Both the position numbers and the translations under genes were made by a program. Source: Demequina litoralis (GTDB lineage: Bacteria; Actinomycetota; Actinomycetes; Actinomycetales; Demequinaceae). From it: a stretch of DNA of 64,000 nucleotides. The stretch is from assembly GCF_030418455.1 (NCBI RefSeq), contig NZ_JAUHPW010000004.1:1-64000 (forward strand). The letters run 5' to 3'. Positions 17,703-26,422 of this stretch are shown here, in pieces; positions within the stretch are counted from its first letter, which is position 1; each line of letters opens with the position of its first letter. Under the pieces are notes generated by a model. The model did not search any database, was not told the DNA's origin, and saw only the letters and a list, made by a program, of their open reading frames with translations.

Positions 17703-19478
17703 GTGGAACTGCAGGACTACTGGAGGATCCTTCGTCAGTACTGGATCCTGATCATCGCCTTCGCCGCGGCCGGCGCCGCCACGGGGCTGGTGTTCTCTGC
17801 GCTGATCGAACCGTCCTATGCGGCCTCGTCGAAGGTGTTCGTGTCGACCACGGGCACCACGACCGTCGCGGAGCTCGCCCAGGGCAACACGTTCACCCAG
17901 CAGCGGGTGAAGACCTACGCGGACCTGGTGGAGACGTCCGCGGTGCTCGACCCGGTGGTGGAGGAGCTAGGCCTCGACGAGACCTCCGTGAGCCTGCGCA
18001 GCCACGTGTCCGCGTCGACGCCGCTCAACACCACCGTCATCGACATCACGGCCACCGACGGGGACCCGGAGTTCGCGGCCGCGCTCGCCACGGCCACGGC
18101 GCGCAGCCTCATCGACACGGTGGAGACCATCGAGACCACCACGCCGGGCGAGGGCTCGCCGGTGCTGCTGTCGGTGGTGCAGGAGGCCGACGTCCCCGCG
18201 GTCCCGACGTCGCCGCGACCCAAGCTCAACGTCGCGCTCGGGCTGGTGCTCGGCCTGGTCGCGGGCGCGACCATCGCCCTCGCGCGGGCCAAGTTCGACA
18301 CGCGCATCCGTAACGAGCGTGAGGCGCAGCGGATCACCCGGGCGACCGTGCTCGGCGGGATCCCCAACGACCCGACGTTCCGGAGGCGCCACCTCGTGGT
18401 GGTGGACGACCCCCGCTCCGCCGCCTCGGAGAGCTTCCGCATCCTGCGCGCGAACCTCCAGTTCCTCGACGCGGACCGGGAGGCACGCAGCTTCGTGGTG
18501 ACGTCGTCGGTGCCCTCCGAGGGCAAGTCGACGACCACGGTCAACCTTGCGCTCGCGGTCGCCGAGACCGATGCGCGCGTGCTCGTGGTCGAGGCCGATC
18601 TGCGCCTGCCGAAGGTGAGCAGCTACCTGGGGCTCGAGGCCGAGGTGGGGCTCACCGACGTGCTCGTCGGCAACGCGAGCCTGGACGATGCGCTGCAGAC
18701 CTGGGGCGCCAACGGCCTCCAGGTGCTCGCGGCGGGACGCATCCCGCCCAACCCGGCGGAGCTGCTCGCGAGCGGGCGCATGCAGTCGCTCATCCGCGAG
18801 CTCGACGAGCGCTTCGACGTGGTCCTCTACGACACGCCGCCGGTCAATCCGGTCGCCGATGCGGCCGTCCTCGCGCGTCTCGTGGGAGGCGCGCTCGTCA
18901 TCGTCGCGACGGGCTCGACCACCAACTACCAGCTCGAGAGCGCCATCGGGGCGCTCAAGACCGTGAGCGCGCCGGTGTCCGGAATCGTCCTCACCAAGGT
19001 GCCGCGCCCGGGCAAGGGCTCGGGCGTCTACGGTCGCTACGCGGCGCCGTACGGTGCCGGGACGCCCGTCGCGACGACGCCCGCCGACGGTCGCCCGGCA
19101 GCCGGAACGCCGGATGGTGCAGCCGGTGCGCGCGCCGAGACCGCGGCGCCGGATGCCGACGAGGAGGACAGCGCCGCCGCCGACAGCCACGAGGCCGTCG
19201 CATCGCCCGAGGCGCTCCCGCTCGACGTGGCGCCCGAGGTCGTCGAGTCTCCGGCGACCGAGGACTCCGCGTCGACGGGGAGGTCCGGCCGCGGGTCGCG
19301 ACGTGCGTCGGTGCCGCCCGTGCACGACGAGCCGGAGGAGCGGGCGGAGGATCGCGCCGAGGACTCCGAGGCGCCGGTCGGGGAGGTGCCCAACCTGGAA
19401 CCCGACGAGGTCGAGGGTGCGGTCGAGATCGTGCTGCTCGAGGCGGACGATGAGGAGCTGCACGTCGCACGGAAGTGA
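17703..19478 (+). CDS. Wzz/BY-kinase fusion: chain-length regulator and tyrosine kinase (copy 1)
   Basis: Encodes 591 residues. Wzz domain with membrane helices near residues 15-35 and 175-195, then a cytoplasmic BY-kinase: Walker A VPSEGKSTT near 269, Walker A' VVEADLRLP, Walker B VLYDTPP. The start is the GTG giving VELQDYWRIL, which matches VELQDYLRIL and MDLQDYMRVF of the two paralogs. Unlike them it carries a C-terminal extension of about 130 residues, rich in Ala, Glu, Asp and Pro, after a short Tyr segment (GVYGRYAAPYG). The kinase normally autophosphorylates Tyr residues and sets polymer length with the Wzy enzyme. The role of the acidic tail is unknown. Confidence 0.92.
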   Translation: MELQDYWRILRQYWILIIAFAAAGAATGLVFSALIEPSYAASSKVFVSTTGTTTVAELAQGNTFTQQRVKTYADLVETSAVLDPVVEELGLDETSVSLRSHVSASTPLNTTVIDITATDGDPEFAAALATATARSLIDTVETIETTTPGEGSPVLLSVVQEADVPAVPTSPRPKLNVALGLVLGLVAGATIALARAKFDTRIRNEREAQRITRATVLGGIPNDPTFRRRHLVVVDDPRSAASESFRILRANLQFLDADREARSFVVTSSVPSEGKSTTTVNLALAVAETDARVLVVEADLRLPKVSSYLGLEAEVGLTDVLVGNASLDDALQTWGANGLQVLAAGRIPPNPAELLASGRMQSLIRELDERFDVVLYDTPPVNPVADAAVLARLVGGALVIVATGSTTNYQLESAIGALKTVSAPVSGIVLTKVPRPGKGSGVYGRYAAPYGAGTPVATTPADGRPAAGTPDGAAGARAETAAPDADEEDSAAADSHEAVASPEALPLDVAPEVVESPATEDSASTGRSGRGSRRASVPPVHDEPEERAEDRAEDSEAPVGEVPNLEPDEVEGAVEIVLLEADDEELHVARK

Positions 19479-19510
19479 GCCGCGGGCTGATCGCTGAGGG
19501 GTGAGAGCAC

Positions 19511-21274
19511 ATGGCGGACGAGCCGGTGGCCGCGCCACCACGCCGGCGCCGTCGCTGGCCGTGGCTGGTCGCGGGCGGGGTGATGCTCGCGATGGCGGGT
19601 CTCATCGCGCTGTTCGCCTTCGACGCGTGGCGGCTGCAGGGTGCGGCCGACGACCTCATCGCGCATGCCGGCGGGGCGCGGGACGCGCTCGAGGCGCGGG
19701 ACCCGGCGCAGCTGCGAGCCGAGGTGTCCGGAGCGGAGGAGGCCGCGCTCGCCTTCGACGATGCGACGCACGGTCCGCACTGGTGGGTGGCCTCCCAGGT
19801 GCCGTGGGTGAAGGATCAGGCGGTGCCGCTCATGACGGCCGGCGCGGCGGTGCGGGCGGTGGCCGAGGACGCGTTGCGGCCGCTCGCGGAGCTCGACGAC
19901 CTGGACGTGCTGGAGGCGCCGCCCATCGAGGACGGCCGCATCGACCCGTTCGTGCTCGAGGAGGCGCGGCCGGCGCTCGAGCAGGCGTACGCCACGCTGT
20001 CCGCGCAGGGCGAGGTGCTCGCGGCCGTGGACCTGTCCGGCACGGACCCCCGGCTGGGTGCCCAGTACGAGCAGCTGGAGGAGCAGCTCGCGACGCTCGC
20101 GGACCTGGTGGACGGCGCGCGCGTGACCGCCGAGCTGCTGCCGGGGCTGCTCGGCGGTGAGGGGGAGCGCTCGTACCTGGTGATGGTGCAGAACAACGCG
20201 GAGCCCCGCACCACCGGAGGGCTGCCCGGCGCCATCATCGAGCTCGAGGTCGACGACGGGCGCATGACGATGGGTCGTCAGATCGCGGCGCGTCGCCTCA
20301 TCCCGGACGAGGGGCGGGCAACCATCACCGAGGACGAGGAGCGGATCTTCAGCGAGCGGATGGCGGAGTTCCCCCATGACGCGAATTTCACGCCGGAGTT
20401 CCCCCGCACGGCGGAGATCATGTCCGACTTCTGGGAGCTCGAGTACGGGGACCGGCCCGACGGGGTGGTGTCGATCGACCCGGTGGCGCTCGGGTGGATG
20501 CTCGAGGGGGCCCCGCCGCTGGAGACCGGGGAGTTCACCATCGAGTCGGACAACCTCGCGGCCACGATGCTCAACCACGCGTATTTCAGGTACGACGACC
20601 CGAACGCGCAGGACGCCTTCTTCGCCCGCACGTCGGGTGAGCTGTTCGGCCGCATCGTCTCCGGGGAGGCGGCCACGCTCTCGGGGCTCGAGAGGGCGAT
20701 CGACGCACGGCGGTTCCTCGTGTGGTCGGCCGATGCGGGGGAGCAGGAGTTGCTCGCGGAGACCCCGATCGCGGGGGCCTTCCTCGAGGACGAGGGCGAC
20801 CTGGGTGTGTTCCTCAACGACGGGTCGGGGTCGAAGATCGGCTACTACGTCCGCACCCGGGTGGACGTGACCGAGTACGTGTGCACCGATGGCTCGCTGG
20901 TGGGCGAGGAGGTCGCGGTCACGCTGTCGCATGAGTTCGACGGGAAGGTGAAGGACCTTCCGGACTACGTCAGCGGAGGCGGCGTCTACGTGCCTGAGGG
21001 CGTGTTCGAGGCGAACGTGGTGGTCTACCCGGCGATCGGCACGACGCTGGTGGGGATGCTCGAGGACGGAGTCGAGTCCACGGCCGTGGGCGATGTCCAC
21101 GACGGCCGGGAGATGTCGCAGAAGAGGGTCTCGCTCGAGCCGGGCGAGAGCGTGACGCTGACGTACCAGATCCGGGCGTCCGAGGACGGGCTGGTACCGC
21201 CGGGCGTGATCCTCACGCCCGGCCCGCACGCGGATCAGATCACGCGCGCGGCCGAGCCTGCCGAGGGGTGCTGA
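19511..21274 (+). CDS. DUF4012 membrane-anchored protein (copy 1)
   Basis: Encodes 587 residues. A basic N-terminus (PPRRRRRWPW) and one transmembrane helix (about residues 18-38) anchor a long extracytoplasmic domain. The DUF4012 signature VMVQNNAEPRTTGGLPGAII lies near residue 226. Family function is unknown; in actinobacteria it often accompanies capsule or exopolysaccharide genes, and it has been discussed as an outer-face partner in assembly, which is inference here. It follows the Wzz/BY-kinase gene by 32 bases. A paralog of identical length is at 26423. Its stop codon abuts the convergent fcl stop with no spacer. Confidence 0.88.
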   Translation: MADEPVAAPPRRRRRWPWLVAGGVMLAMAGLIALFAFDAWRLQGAADDLIAHAGGARDALEARDPAQLRAEVSGAEEAALAFDDATHGPHWWVASQVPWVKDQAVPLMTAGAAVRAVAEDALRPLAELDDLDVLEAPPIEDGRIDPFVLEEARPALEQAYATLSAQGEVLAAVDLSGTDPRLGAQYEQLEEQLATLADLVDGARVTAELLPGLLGGEGERSYLVMVQNNAEPRTTGGLPGAIIELEVDDGRMTMGRQIAARRLIPDEGRATITEDEERIFSERMAEFPHDANFTPEFPRTAEIMSDFWELEYGDRPDGVVSIDPVALGWMLEGAPPLETGEFTIESDNLAATMLNHAYFRYDDPNAQDAFFARTSGELFGRIVSGEAATLSGLERAIDARRFLVWSADAGEQELLAETPIAGAFLEDEGDLGVFLNDGSGSKIGYYVRTRVDVTEYVCTDGSLVGEEVAVTLSHEFDGKVKDLPDYVSGGGVYVPEGVFEANVVVYPAIGTTLVGMLEDGVESTAVGDVHDGREMSQKRVSLEPGESVTLTYQIRASEDGLVPPGVILTPGPHADQITRAAEPAEGC

Positions 21275-22282
21275 TCAGCCGCGCAGGTGTGCGGCGTTCT
21301 CCAGGTACCAGGCGTGGGTGCGGCGTAGGCCCTCCTCGAGGGAGATCTGCGCGGTCCAGCCGAGCTCCGCGAGGTGCGAGACGTCGAGGAGTTTCTGCGG
21401 GGTGCCGTCGGGCTTTGTGGTGTCCCACTCGGTGACGCCCTCGAAGCCGGTGACGCCGGCGATGGTCTCGGCGATCTCCTTGATGGTGACGTCGGTGCCC
21501 GTGCCGACATTGACCTGGGTGGGCCCGTCGTAGTTTTCGAGCAGGTGCAGGCACGCGTCGGCCATGTCGTCGGAGTGCAGGAACTCGCGGCGCGGCGACC
21601 CGGTGCCCCAGTTGGTGACGGACTCCGCGCCGGACTTGGCGGCCTCGTCGTAGCGGCGGATCAGCGCCGGCAGGACGTGGCTTCCCTTGGGGGAGAAGTT
21701 GTCGTTCGGGCCGTAGAGGTTCGTCGGCATCGCCGAGATCCACGCCTTGCCGTACTGGCGGCGAGCGGCCTGGATGTGGAGGATGCCGGCGATCTTCGCG
21801 ATGGCGTACGCGTCGTTGGTGGGCTCGAGGTGACCGGTGAGGAGGCTGTCCTCGGGGATGGGCTGTGGCGCGAACTTGGGGTAGATGCAGGACGAGCCCA
21901 GGAACAGCAGCCGCTCGACGTCGTGCGCGATGGCGGCGTCGATGACATTCGTCTGGATGCGGATGTTGTCGGACAGGAAGTCGACTGGGTACGTGTTGTT
22001 CGCGAGGATGCCGCCCACCTTCGCCGCGGCGAGCACCACGTAGCGGGGCTTGGTCTCGGCGAAGAACGCGACGGTCGCGTCGCGGTCCTTGAGGTCGAGC
22101 TCGGACGAGGCGCGGCCCACGATGTTGGTGAAGCCCGCGCTTTCCAGGCGGCGCACGATGGCGCTGCCGACGAGGCCGCGATGCCCCGCGACGTAGAACG
22201 TCGCGTCACGGTCAAGCGGCGCCGGGTTGAACTCGACGCCGTCGATCGCGACCACCGGGGAGGCGGTCAGGCCGCTCGCCAT
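21275..22282 (-). CDS. fcl: GDP-L-fucose synthase
   Basis: Encodes 335 residues. Rossmann loop [14 protein letters not shown] near residue 31, SSCIYPK with the catalytic Ser, and YAIAKIAG with the Tyr/Lys pair. The enzyme epimerises and reduces GDP-4-keto-6-deoxymannose to GDP-L-fucose with NADPH. The start is set at an ATG 16 bases inside the end of gmd; the long in-frame stretch upstream lies wholly within gmd. Coupled to gmd, it supplies activated fucose to the glycosyltransferases of this locus. A second, truncated copy of its 3' end sits at 28825-29026. Confidence 0.95.
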   Translation of the reverse strand: MASGLTASPVVAIDGVEFNPAPLDRDATFYVAGHRGLVGSAIVRRLESAGFTNIVGRASSELDLKDRDATVAFFAETKPRYVVLAAAKVGGILANNTYPVDFLSDNIRIQTNVIDAAIAHDVERLLFLGSSCIYPKFAPQPIPEDSLLTGHLEPTNDAYAIAKIAGILHIQAARRQYGKAWISAMPTNLYGPNDNFSPKGSHVLPALIRRYDEAAKSGAESVTNWGTGSPRREFLHSDDMADACLHLLENYDGPTQVNVGTGTDVTIKEIAETIAGVTGFEGVTEWDTTKPDGTPQKLLDVSHLAELGWTAQISLEEGLRRTHAWYLENAAHLRG

Positions 22283-23298
22283 GACTGGAGGTCGACCACG
22301 TCGTGCCAGGGCTTGGCCTCGTAGCCGATGGACTCGAGGTCCGCGTCGACCATGAGACGCGCGAGCGCGCGGCCGTCGACGGTCGCCTTCCATCCGAGCT
22401 TCTCCTCGGCCTTGGAGGCGTCGCCGATGAGCGCGTCCACCTCGGTGGGGCGCAGATAGCGCGGGTCGAACCGCACATATTCTTGCCAGTCGAGGTTGAC
22501 GCGGGCGAAGGACTCCTCGAGGAAGTCGCGGACGGTGATGCCCACGCCTGTCGCCAGCACGAAGTCGTCAGGCTCGTCGGCCTGGAGCATGCGCCACATG
22601 CCCTCGACGTACTCGGCGGCGTAGCCCCAGTCGCGGACGGAGTCGAGGTTGCCCAGCCAGAGCTCGTCCTGCAGGCCCGCCTTGATGTGCGCGGCCGCCC
22701 GCGTGATCTTGCGGGTGACGAACGTCTCGCCGCGGCGCGGCGACTCGTGGTTGAACAGGATGCCGTTGACGGCGAACATCCCGTACGCCTCGCGGTAGTT
22801 CTTGGTGACCCAGTACGAGTAGACCTTGGCGGCGCCGTACGGACTGCGCGGGTAGAAGGGCGTGTTCTCGTCCTGCGGCGGCGGCGACGCGCCGAACATC
22901 TCCGAGGACGAGGCTTGGTAGAAGCGGGTGTCGATGCCGGCCATGCGGCACGCCTCGAGCAGGCGGATGGAACCGATGCCGGTGGTGTCGCCGGTGTGCT
23001 CGGGCTCGTCGAAGCTCACCCGCACGTGCGACTGCGCCGCGAGGTTGTAGACCTCGTCCGGGTTGATCTCCGCGAGCAGCGACACCAGGCGGGCGCCGTC
23101 CGACAGGTCGCCGTAGTGGAGGAAGAGCCTCGCCTCCGGGTCGTGCGGGTCGACGTACAGGTGATCGATGCGCTGCGTGTTGAACGACGAGGACCGGCGG
23201 ATCAGGCCGTGCACCTCGTACCCCTTGCTCAGCAGCAATTCTGCAAGATATGAGCCGTCCTGGCCGGTGATGCCCGTGATGAAGGCCTTCTTCGGCAT
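22267..23298 (-). CDS. gmd: GDP-mannose 4,6-dehydratase
   Basis: Encodes 343 residues, the normal length. N-terminal [15 protein letters not shown] is the diagnostic nucleotide loop; SSSEMFG and [10 protein letters not shown] carry the catalytic Ser and Tyr/Lys. The reaction is the first of two steps from GDP-mannose to GDP-L-fucose. It lies between the second Wzz/BY-kinase and fcl on the minus strand. The 95-base gap upstream holds TATAGT at 23349-23354 and a TTGAGGGGG ribosome site, so it may also be transcribed from its own promoter. Confidence 0.96.
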   Translation of the reverse strand: MPKKAFITGITGQDGSYLAELLLSKGYEVHGLIRRSSSFNTQRIDHLYVDPHDPEARLFLHYGDLSDGARLVSLLAEINPDEVYNLAAQSHVRVSFDEPEHTGDTTGIGSIRLLEACRMAGIDTRFYQASSSEMFGASPPPQDENTPFYPRSPYGAAKVYSYWVTKNYREAYGMFAVNGILFNHESPRRGETFVTRKITRAAAHIKAGLQDELWLGNLDSVRDWGYAAEYVEGMWRMLQADEPDDFVLATGVGITVRDFLEESFARVNLDWQEYVRFDPRYLRPTEVDALIGDASKAEEKLGWKATVDGRALARLMVDADLESIGYEAKPWHDVVDLQSWRAA

Positions 23299-23348
23299 GA
23301 TTCCCCCTCAAGCCTCAGCGTGGGAGCCTGATTGCGCTCCTATTGCGG

Positions 23349-23354
23349 ACTATA
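23349..23354 (-). promoter_or_regulatory. possible -10 box upstream of gmd
   Basis: TATAGT read on the minus strand, preceded by TGGC. No good -35 box is visible at 16-18 bases, so this is tentative. The predicted leader contains GGAGC-loop-GCTCC and a CTGAGG string before the gmd ribosome site. Confidence 0.3.
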
Positions 23355-23393
23355 GCCAGAATGTCCGAATCGAGGGAAGGGGGCGCGGGGACG

Positions 23394-24767
23394 CTACTTG
23401 CCGGAGCGCTCCTCTTCGTACACGTAGCCGTAGCGGCCGTAGCCGTACGCGTCGGGCCCGCGTGACGGAAGCATCGAGAGCACGAGGCCGGAGACATGGG
23501 CGCCGACGGTCTCGAGCGACTGGAGCGCGCTGTCGAGCTGCGGCGCATGGGTCCTACCTGCGGCGACGATGAGGACCGCTCCGCCCACGAGTTTCGCCAG
23601 GACCGCGGCGTCCGTGACAGGAAGGAGCGGCGGCGCGTCGTAGAGGACGACGTCGAAGCGGGCATCGAGCTGCTTGATGAGCTCGTCCATGCGGGAGGAG
23701 CCGAGCAGCTCGGACGGGTTCGGCGGGATCGAGCCGGACGGCAGGAGGTGGAGCTCGCTGTGGCCCCAACGCTGGATCGCCTGCTCGAGGTCGAGACGCC
23801 CGATGAGCACATCGGTGAGCCCGACGGAGGCCTCGATGCCCATGTACTTGGCCATCTTGGGGCGGCGGAGGTCCGCGCCGACCAGCAGCACGCGCGCCCC
23901 CGCATCGGCGAGAGTGATGGCGAGGTTGGCAGCCGTCGTGGACTTGCCCTCCGACGGAACCGACGAGGTGATGACGAAGCTGCGGGTCTCTCGCTCTGTA
24001 TCGAGGAACTGAAGGTTGGTGCGCAGCGTGCGGAAGGACTCGGCGCGGGGGCTGCGGGCGTCCTCGTGGACGATGAGCGGGCGCTGCTTCGCCTTGGGAT
24101 CGAAGACGATGCCGCCGAGCACGGGAGCATCGGTGAGGCGCTCGAGGTCGCGCTCGCCGCGGATGCGGGTGTCGAGCGTCGCGCGAAGCAGCGCAATGCC
24201 GACGCCGAGCGCGAGTCCGAGCAGCAGGCCGAGCGCGGTGTTGAGGGTCTTGTTGGGAGTGATCGGGTACTGGGGGACCTCGGCCTCCTGCACAACCGCG
24301 AGGCTCACGGGTGAGCCCTCGGAGGCGTCGGTGGTCTCGATGTCCTCGACCACGCCGATGAGCTGGTTCGCGGCTTCCGTGGCAAGCGAGGCGGCGAACA
24401 CGGGGTCGGAGTCCGACACCGAGATGTCGATCACCGAGGTGTTGAGCGGCGTCGACGCGGAGATCTTCCCGCGGAGCTGCGCGACGCTCATGTCGAGGTG
24501 CAGCGACTCGATCGTGGGCTGGAGGACCGCCGAGGTGGAGATGAGGTCGGCGTAGGTCTTGACGCGCTGCTGGGTGAAGCTGCTACCGACGGCCAGTTCG
24601 GAAACGGAAGAGCCGCCTGACGTCGATACGAAGACCTTTGACGAGGCGGAGTAGCTCGGGGTCGACACCATCGAGTAGGCGAAGCCGGCGCTCGTACCGA
24701 GGACCGTCAGCAGGAGGATCAGGATCCAGTTCTTGCGAAGAATCCGGAGGTAGTCCTGTAGCTCCAC
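23394..24767 (-). CDS. Wzz/BY-kinase fusion: chain-length regulator and tyrosine kinase (copy 2)
   Basis: Encodes 457 residues. The GTG start, preceded by AGGGAGA, gives VELQDYLRILRKNW. Two membrane helices flank the Wzz domain; the kinase has VPSEGKSTTAAN near residue 270, LLVGADLRRPKM, and VVLYDAPPLLP. The C-terminus is a compact tyrosine cluster, AYGYGRYGYVYEEE (six Tyr), the standard autophosphorylation tail, in contrast to the long acidic extension of copy 1. It is divergent from the second sugar transferase gene, with about 130 bases between them that must hold both promoters. Confidence 0.94.
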   Translation of the reverse strand: MELQDYLRILRKNWILILLLTVLGTSAGFAYSMVSTPSYSASSKVFVSTSGGSSVSELAVGSSFTQQRVKTYADLISTSAVLQPTIESLHLDMSVAQLRGKISASTPLNTSVIDISVSDSDPVFAASLATEAANQLIGVVEDIETTDASEGSPVSLAVVQEAEVPQYPITPNKTLNTALGLLLGLALGVGIALLRATLDTRIRGERDLERLTDAPVLGGIVFDPKAKQRPLIVHEDARSPRAESFRTLRTNLQFLDTERETRSFVITSSVPSEGKSTTAANLAITLADAGARVLLVGADLRRPKMAKYMGIEASVGLTDVLIGRLDLEQAIQRWGHSELHLLPSGSIPPNPSELLGSSRMDELIKQLDARFDVVLYDAPPLLPVTDAAVLAKLVGGAVLIVAAGRTHAPQLDSALQSLETVGAHVSGLVLSMLPSRGPDAYGYGRYGYVYEEERSGK

Positions 24768-24895
24768 GTGTCTCCCTGGTGTCGAATCCCGCACGCGAGG
24801 GCGCACCCCCCACGACGGACCAATCTTGCCACGGCCATCCCCGAACGCTGCACGCCTGCGGTTGCGGCGACTCTCGAGCAGGTACCCTGACCGCC

Positions 24896-26380
24896 ATGAA
24901 GGCCATGGGGGGCGAGGCGCTTCGGCGCGCTTCGAAGCAGAGGATGTTCGGCACGCGCGGGTGGGCGCGCAAGTACGAGGCTCGGCTGTTCCTCACGGAC
25001 GTGGTCGTGGTCGCGCTCGTCATGGTTGGCGCCCACGCGGTCCGCTTCGGGTGGGATCCGTTCGTCGGCGTCACCGGGGACGACTCTCCCGCCTACTGGC
25101 AGGTCACCGTGATCGTCGCCGCGCTCTGGGTGCTGCAGCTGGGCTGGACCCGGTCGCGTGAGGCCCTCGTGCTCGGACACGGGCCTCAGGAGTTCCAGCG
25201 GGTGCTGCTCGCCTCGTGGCACACCTTCACGATCGTCGCGATCGTCGGCTTCCTGACCCAGTGGCATGTCAGCCGCGGGTATCTGCTCTTCGCCATTCCT
25301 CTGGGAACGATCGCGCTGGCGGTCTACCGGGCCGCGTGGCGTGCGTGGATGCACACGCAGCGTGACCGCGGCGAGCTGCTGGCGCAGGTCATCGTCGTGG
25401 GACCGATGCTCACCTCGCAACAGTTGATCCGCCGCATTCAGCGCTCGCCCCGAGCCGGCTACTCCGTGATCGGCGCATGCCTGCCGGCCGGTCACCGCTT
25501 CGTCGACGAGGACATGCAGGACGTCCCGCTCCTGGGCACTCTCGATGAGGCCGCGGAAGTCGCGAAGCGGGAGGACGCGGAGTACGTGCTGCTGTCTGGT
25601 ACCGACGCAATGTCGCTGAGGGAGTCACGTCAACTCGGTTGGGAGCTGGAGGGCACCGATATCGGACTGATCGTGGCGCCCGCGATGGTCGACGTGGCCG
25701 GCCCTCGGGTGTCGATGAGCCCTGTCGAGGGTCTGCCGCTCCTTCACGTGGACATCCCCCGCTTCGAGGGCGGCAAGTACTACCTCAAGGAGATTGGCGA
25801 CCGTCTGGCCGCGTTCACCCTCCTCGCGCTGGGCGCGCTTCCCATGCTCGTCGTCGCCGCGCTCATCAAGATCACCAGCCCGGGCCCGGTGTTCTTCCGC
25901 CAGGAGCGCATCGGTCGTGACCACGAGCCATTCGCGATGTTGAAGTTCCGCTCCATGTACGTCGATGCGGAAAAGCGGCTCGAGGAGCTGCGCGAGCGCC
26001 AGCGCGCCGAGGGCAACGAGGTGCTGTTCAAGATGAAGGATGACCCGCGCGTCACATCGATCGGCCGGCTACTGCGGCGCTTCAGCGTCGATGAGGTGCC
26101 GCAGCTCATCAATGTCCTCAAGGGCGACATGTCCATCGTCGGCCCGCGCCCGCCGCTCCGGTCCGAGGTCGACCAGTGGGACGATGCGCGCGTCGCGCGT
26201 CGCCAGTTGGTGAAGCCGGGCATCACCGGGCTGTGGCAGGTGAGCGGCCGCAGCGACCTGTCCTGGGACGAGAGCGTCCGCCTCGACCTCTACTACACCG
26301 AGAACTGGAGCCTCGCCGGCGACGCCATCATCGTGCTCCGCACGGTCGGCGCGATCCTGTTCGGGCGCGGCGCATACTGA
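24896..26380 (+). CDS. polyprenyl-phosphate sugar-1-phosphate transferase (initiating enzyme, copy 2)
   Basis: Encodes 494 residues with the same architecture as the 7278 protein: N-terminal membrane helices, CoA-binding-like middle, and a C-terminal catalytic domain with FFRQERIGRDHEPFAMLKFR near residue 332, DEVPQLINVLKGDMSIVGPR, and GITGLWQVSGRSDL. Many blocks are shared word for word with copy 1, so the two are recent paralogs. The frame is open further upstream; I chose the ATG after a weak CAGGTACC because the upstream part overlaps the divergent kinase gene. It probably starts a second repeat-unit pathway. Confidence 0.92.
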   Translation: MKAMGGEALRRASKQRMFGTRGWARKYEARLFLTDVVVVALVMVGAHAVRFGWDPFVGVTGDDSPAYWQVTVIVAALWVLQLGWTRSREALVLGHGPQEFQRVLLASWHTFTIVAIVGFLTQWHVSRGYLLFAIPLGTIALAVYRAAWRAWMHTQRDRGELLAQVIVVGPMLTSQQLIRRIQRSPRAGYSVIGACLPAGHRFVDEDMQDVPLLGTLDEAAEVAKREDAEYVLLSGTDAMSLRESRQLGWELEGTDIGLIVAPAMVDVAGPRVSMSPVEGLPLLHVDIPRFEGGKYYLKEIGDRLAAFTLLALGALPMLVVAALIKITSPGPVFFRQERIGRDHEPFAMLKFRSMYVDAEKRLEELRERQRAEGNEVLFKMKDDPRVTSIGRLLRRFSVDEVPQLINVLKGDMSIVGPRPPLRSEVDQWDDARVARRQLVKPGITGLWQVSGRSDLSWDESVRLDLYYTENWSLAGDAIIVLRTVGAILFGRGAY

Positions 26381-26422
26381 CCGTGCGACCGAGCGCGGCA
26401 CGCTCGATGGCACACTAGCGCG